From assembly GCF_028476545.1 (NCBI RefSeq), contig NW_026732507.1, positions 224,399 through 288,398 on the forward strand: a stretch of DNA of 64,000 nt, in the 5' to 3' direction. Position 1 is the first letter of the stretch, and every line of letters starts with the position of its first letter. The notes under the pieces are model-generated. The model saw only the letters and a list, made by a program, of their open reading frames with translations, was not told the DNA's origin and did not search any database. Shown one piece after another: positions 63,939 through 64,000 of the stretch. The DNA comes from Physella acuta. Taxonomy: Eukaryota > Mollusca > Gastropoda > Physidae. The position numbers were made by a program, and so were the translations under genes.

Positions 63939-64000
63939 AAGGACATACCACAGGATTCGAATGTCTTTAAAAATAAGTATTCTAATTATCTAATATTGTA

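Overview
The window looks like a piece of a repeat-swollen metazoan nuclear genome. The only convincing host gene is spliced, with GT-AG introns, and encodes an MADF-BESS protein. Around it lie tRNA-derived SINEs, hAT transposons and MITEs, Helitron-like elements, an LTR retrotransposon, (TA)n tracts and many unrelated minisatellites. Nothing looks bacterial: there are no operons or dense long genes. A lophotrochozoan, probably a mollusc, is my best guess, but the sequence alone does not fix the phylum.

Layout. 0-12.6 kb: no gene; minisatellites, two hAT MITE families with long G or C homopolymers, and two SINE copies. 12.6-17.8 kb: a nested composite. An element with about 30 copies of a 15-bp unit in inverted orientation at each end sits between (TA)n tracts. 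Inside it are a CAGNGGCGTAGC-type hAT MITE and a second, 3.2-kb hAT-type element, which itself carries two Helitron-like elements abutted head to tail. 19.3-26.3 kb: a four-exon minus-strand gene, 256 residues, MADF DNA-binding domain plus C-terminal BESS domain. Its second intron carries a minisatellite of about 3.3 kb that begins at the splice acceptor of exon 3 and repeats the acceptor sequence in every unit. 26.3-40.4 kb: no gene; MITEs, SINEs, minisatellites.

40.4-44.9 kb: a young, non-autonomous Ty3/Gypsy-like LTR retrotransposon with two almost identical 795-bp LTRs and one 564-codon gag-like frame, minus strand. 44.9-50.4 kb: minisatellites, a SINE and (TA)n. 50.4-58.4 kb: an 8-kb satellite of a 22-bp unit with higher-order structure. 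Its length, not divisible by three, and lack of stops in the minus-strand frames create very long open frames that I do not believe are genes. 59.4-62.9 kb: a decayed hAT DNA transposon, complete with TIRs and an 8-bp target duplication, inserted into a 27-bp minisatellite. 62.9-64 kb: one more MITE and one more SINE.

There is no pathway or operon. The biology here is mobile DNA and tandem-repeat growth acting on one transcription-factor-like gene. The observations I would follow first are the splice-acceptor minisatellite, the element with 15-bp-array termini, and the 22-bp satellite.
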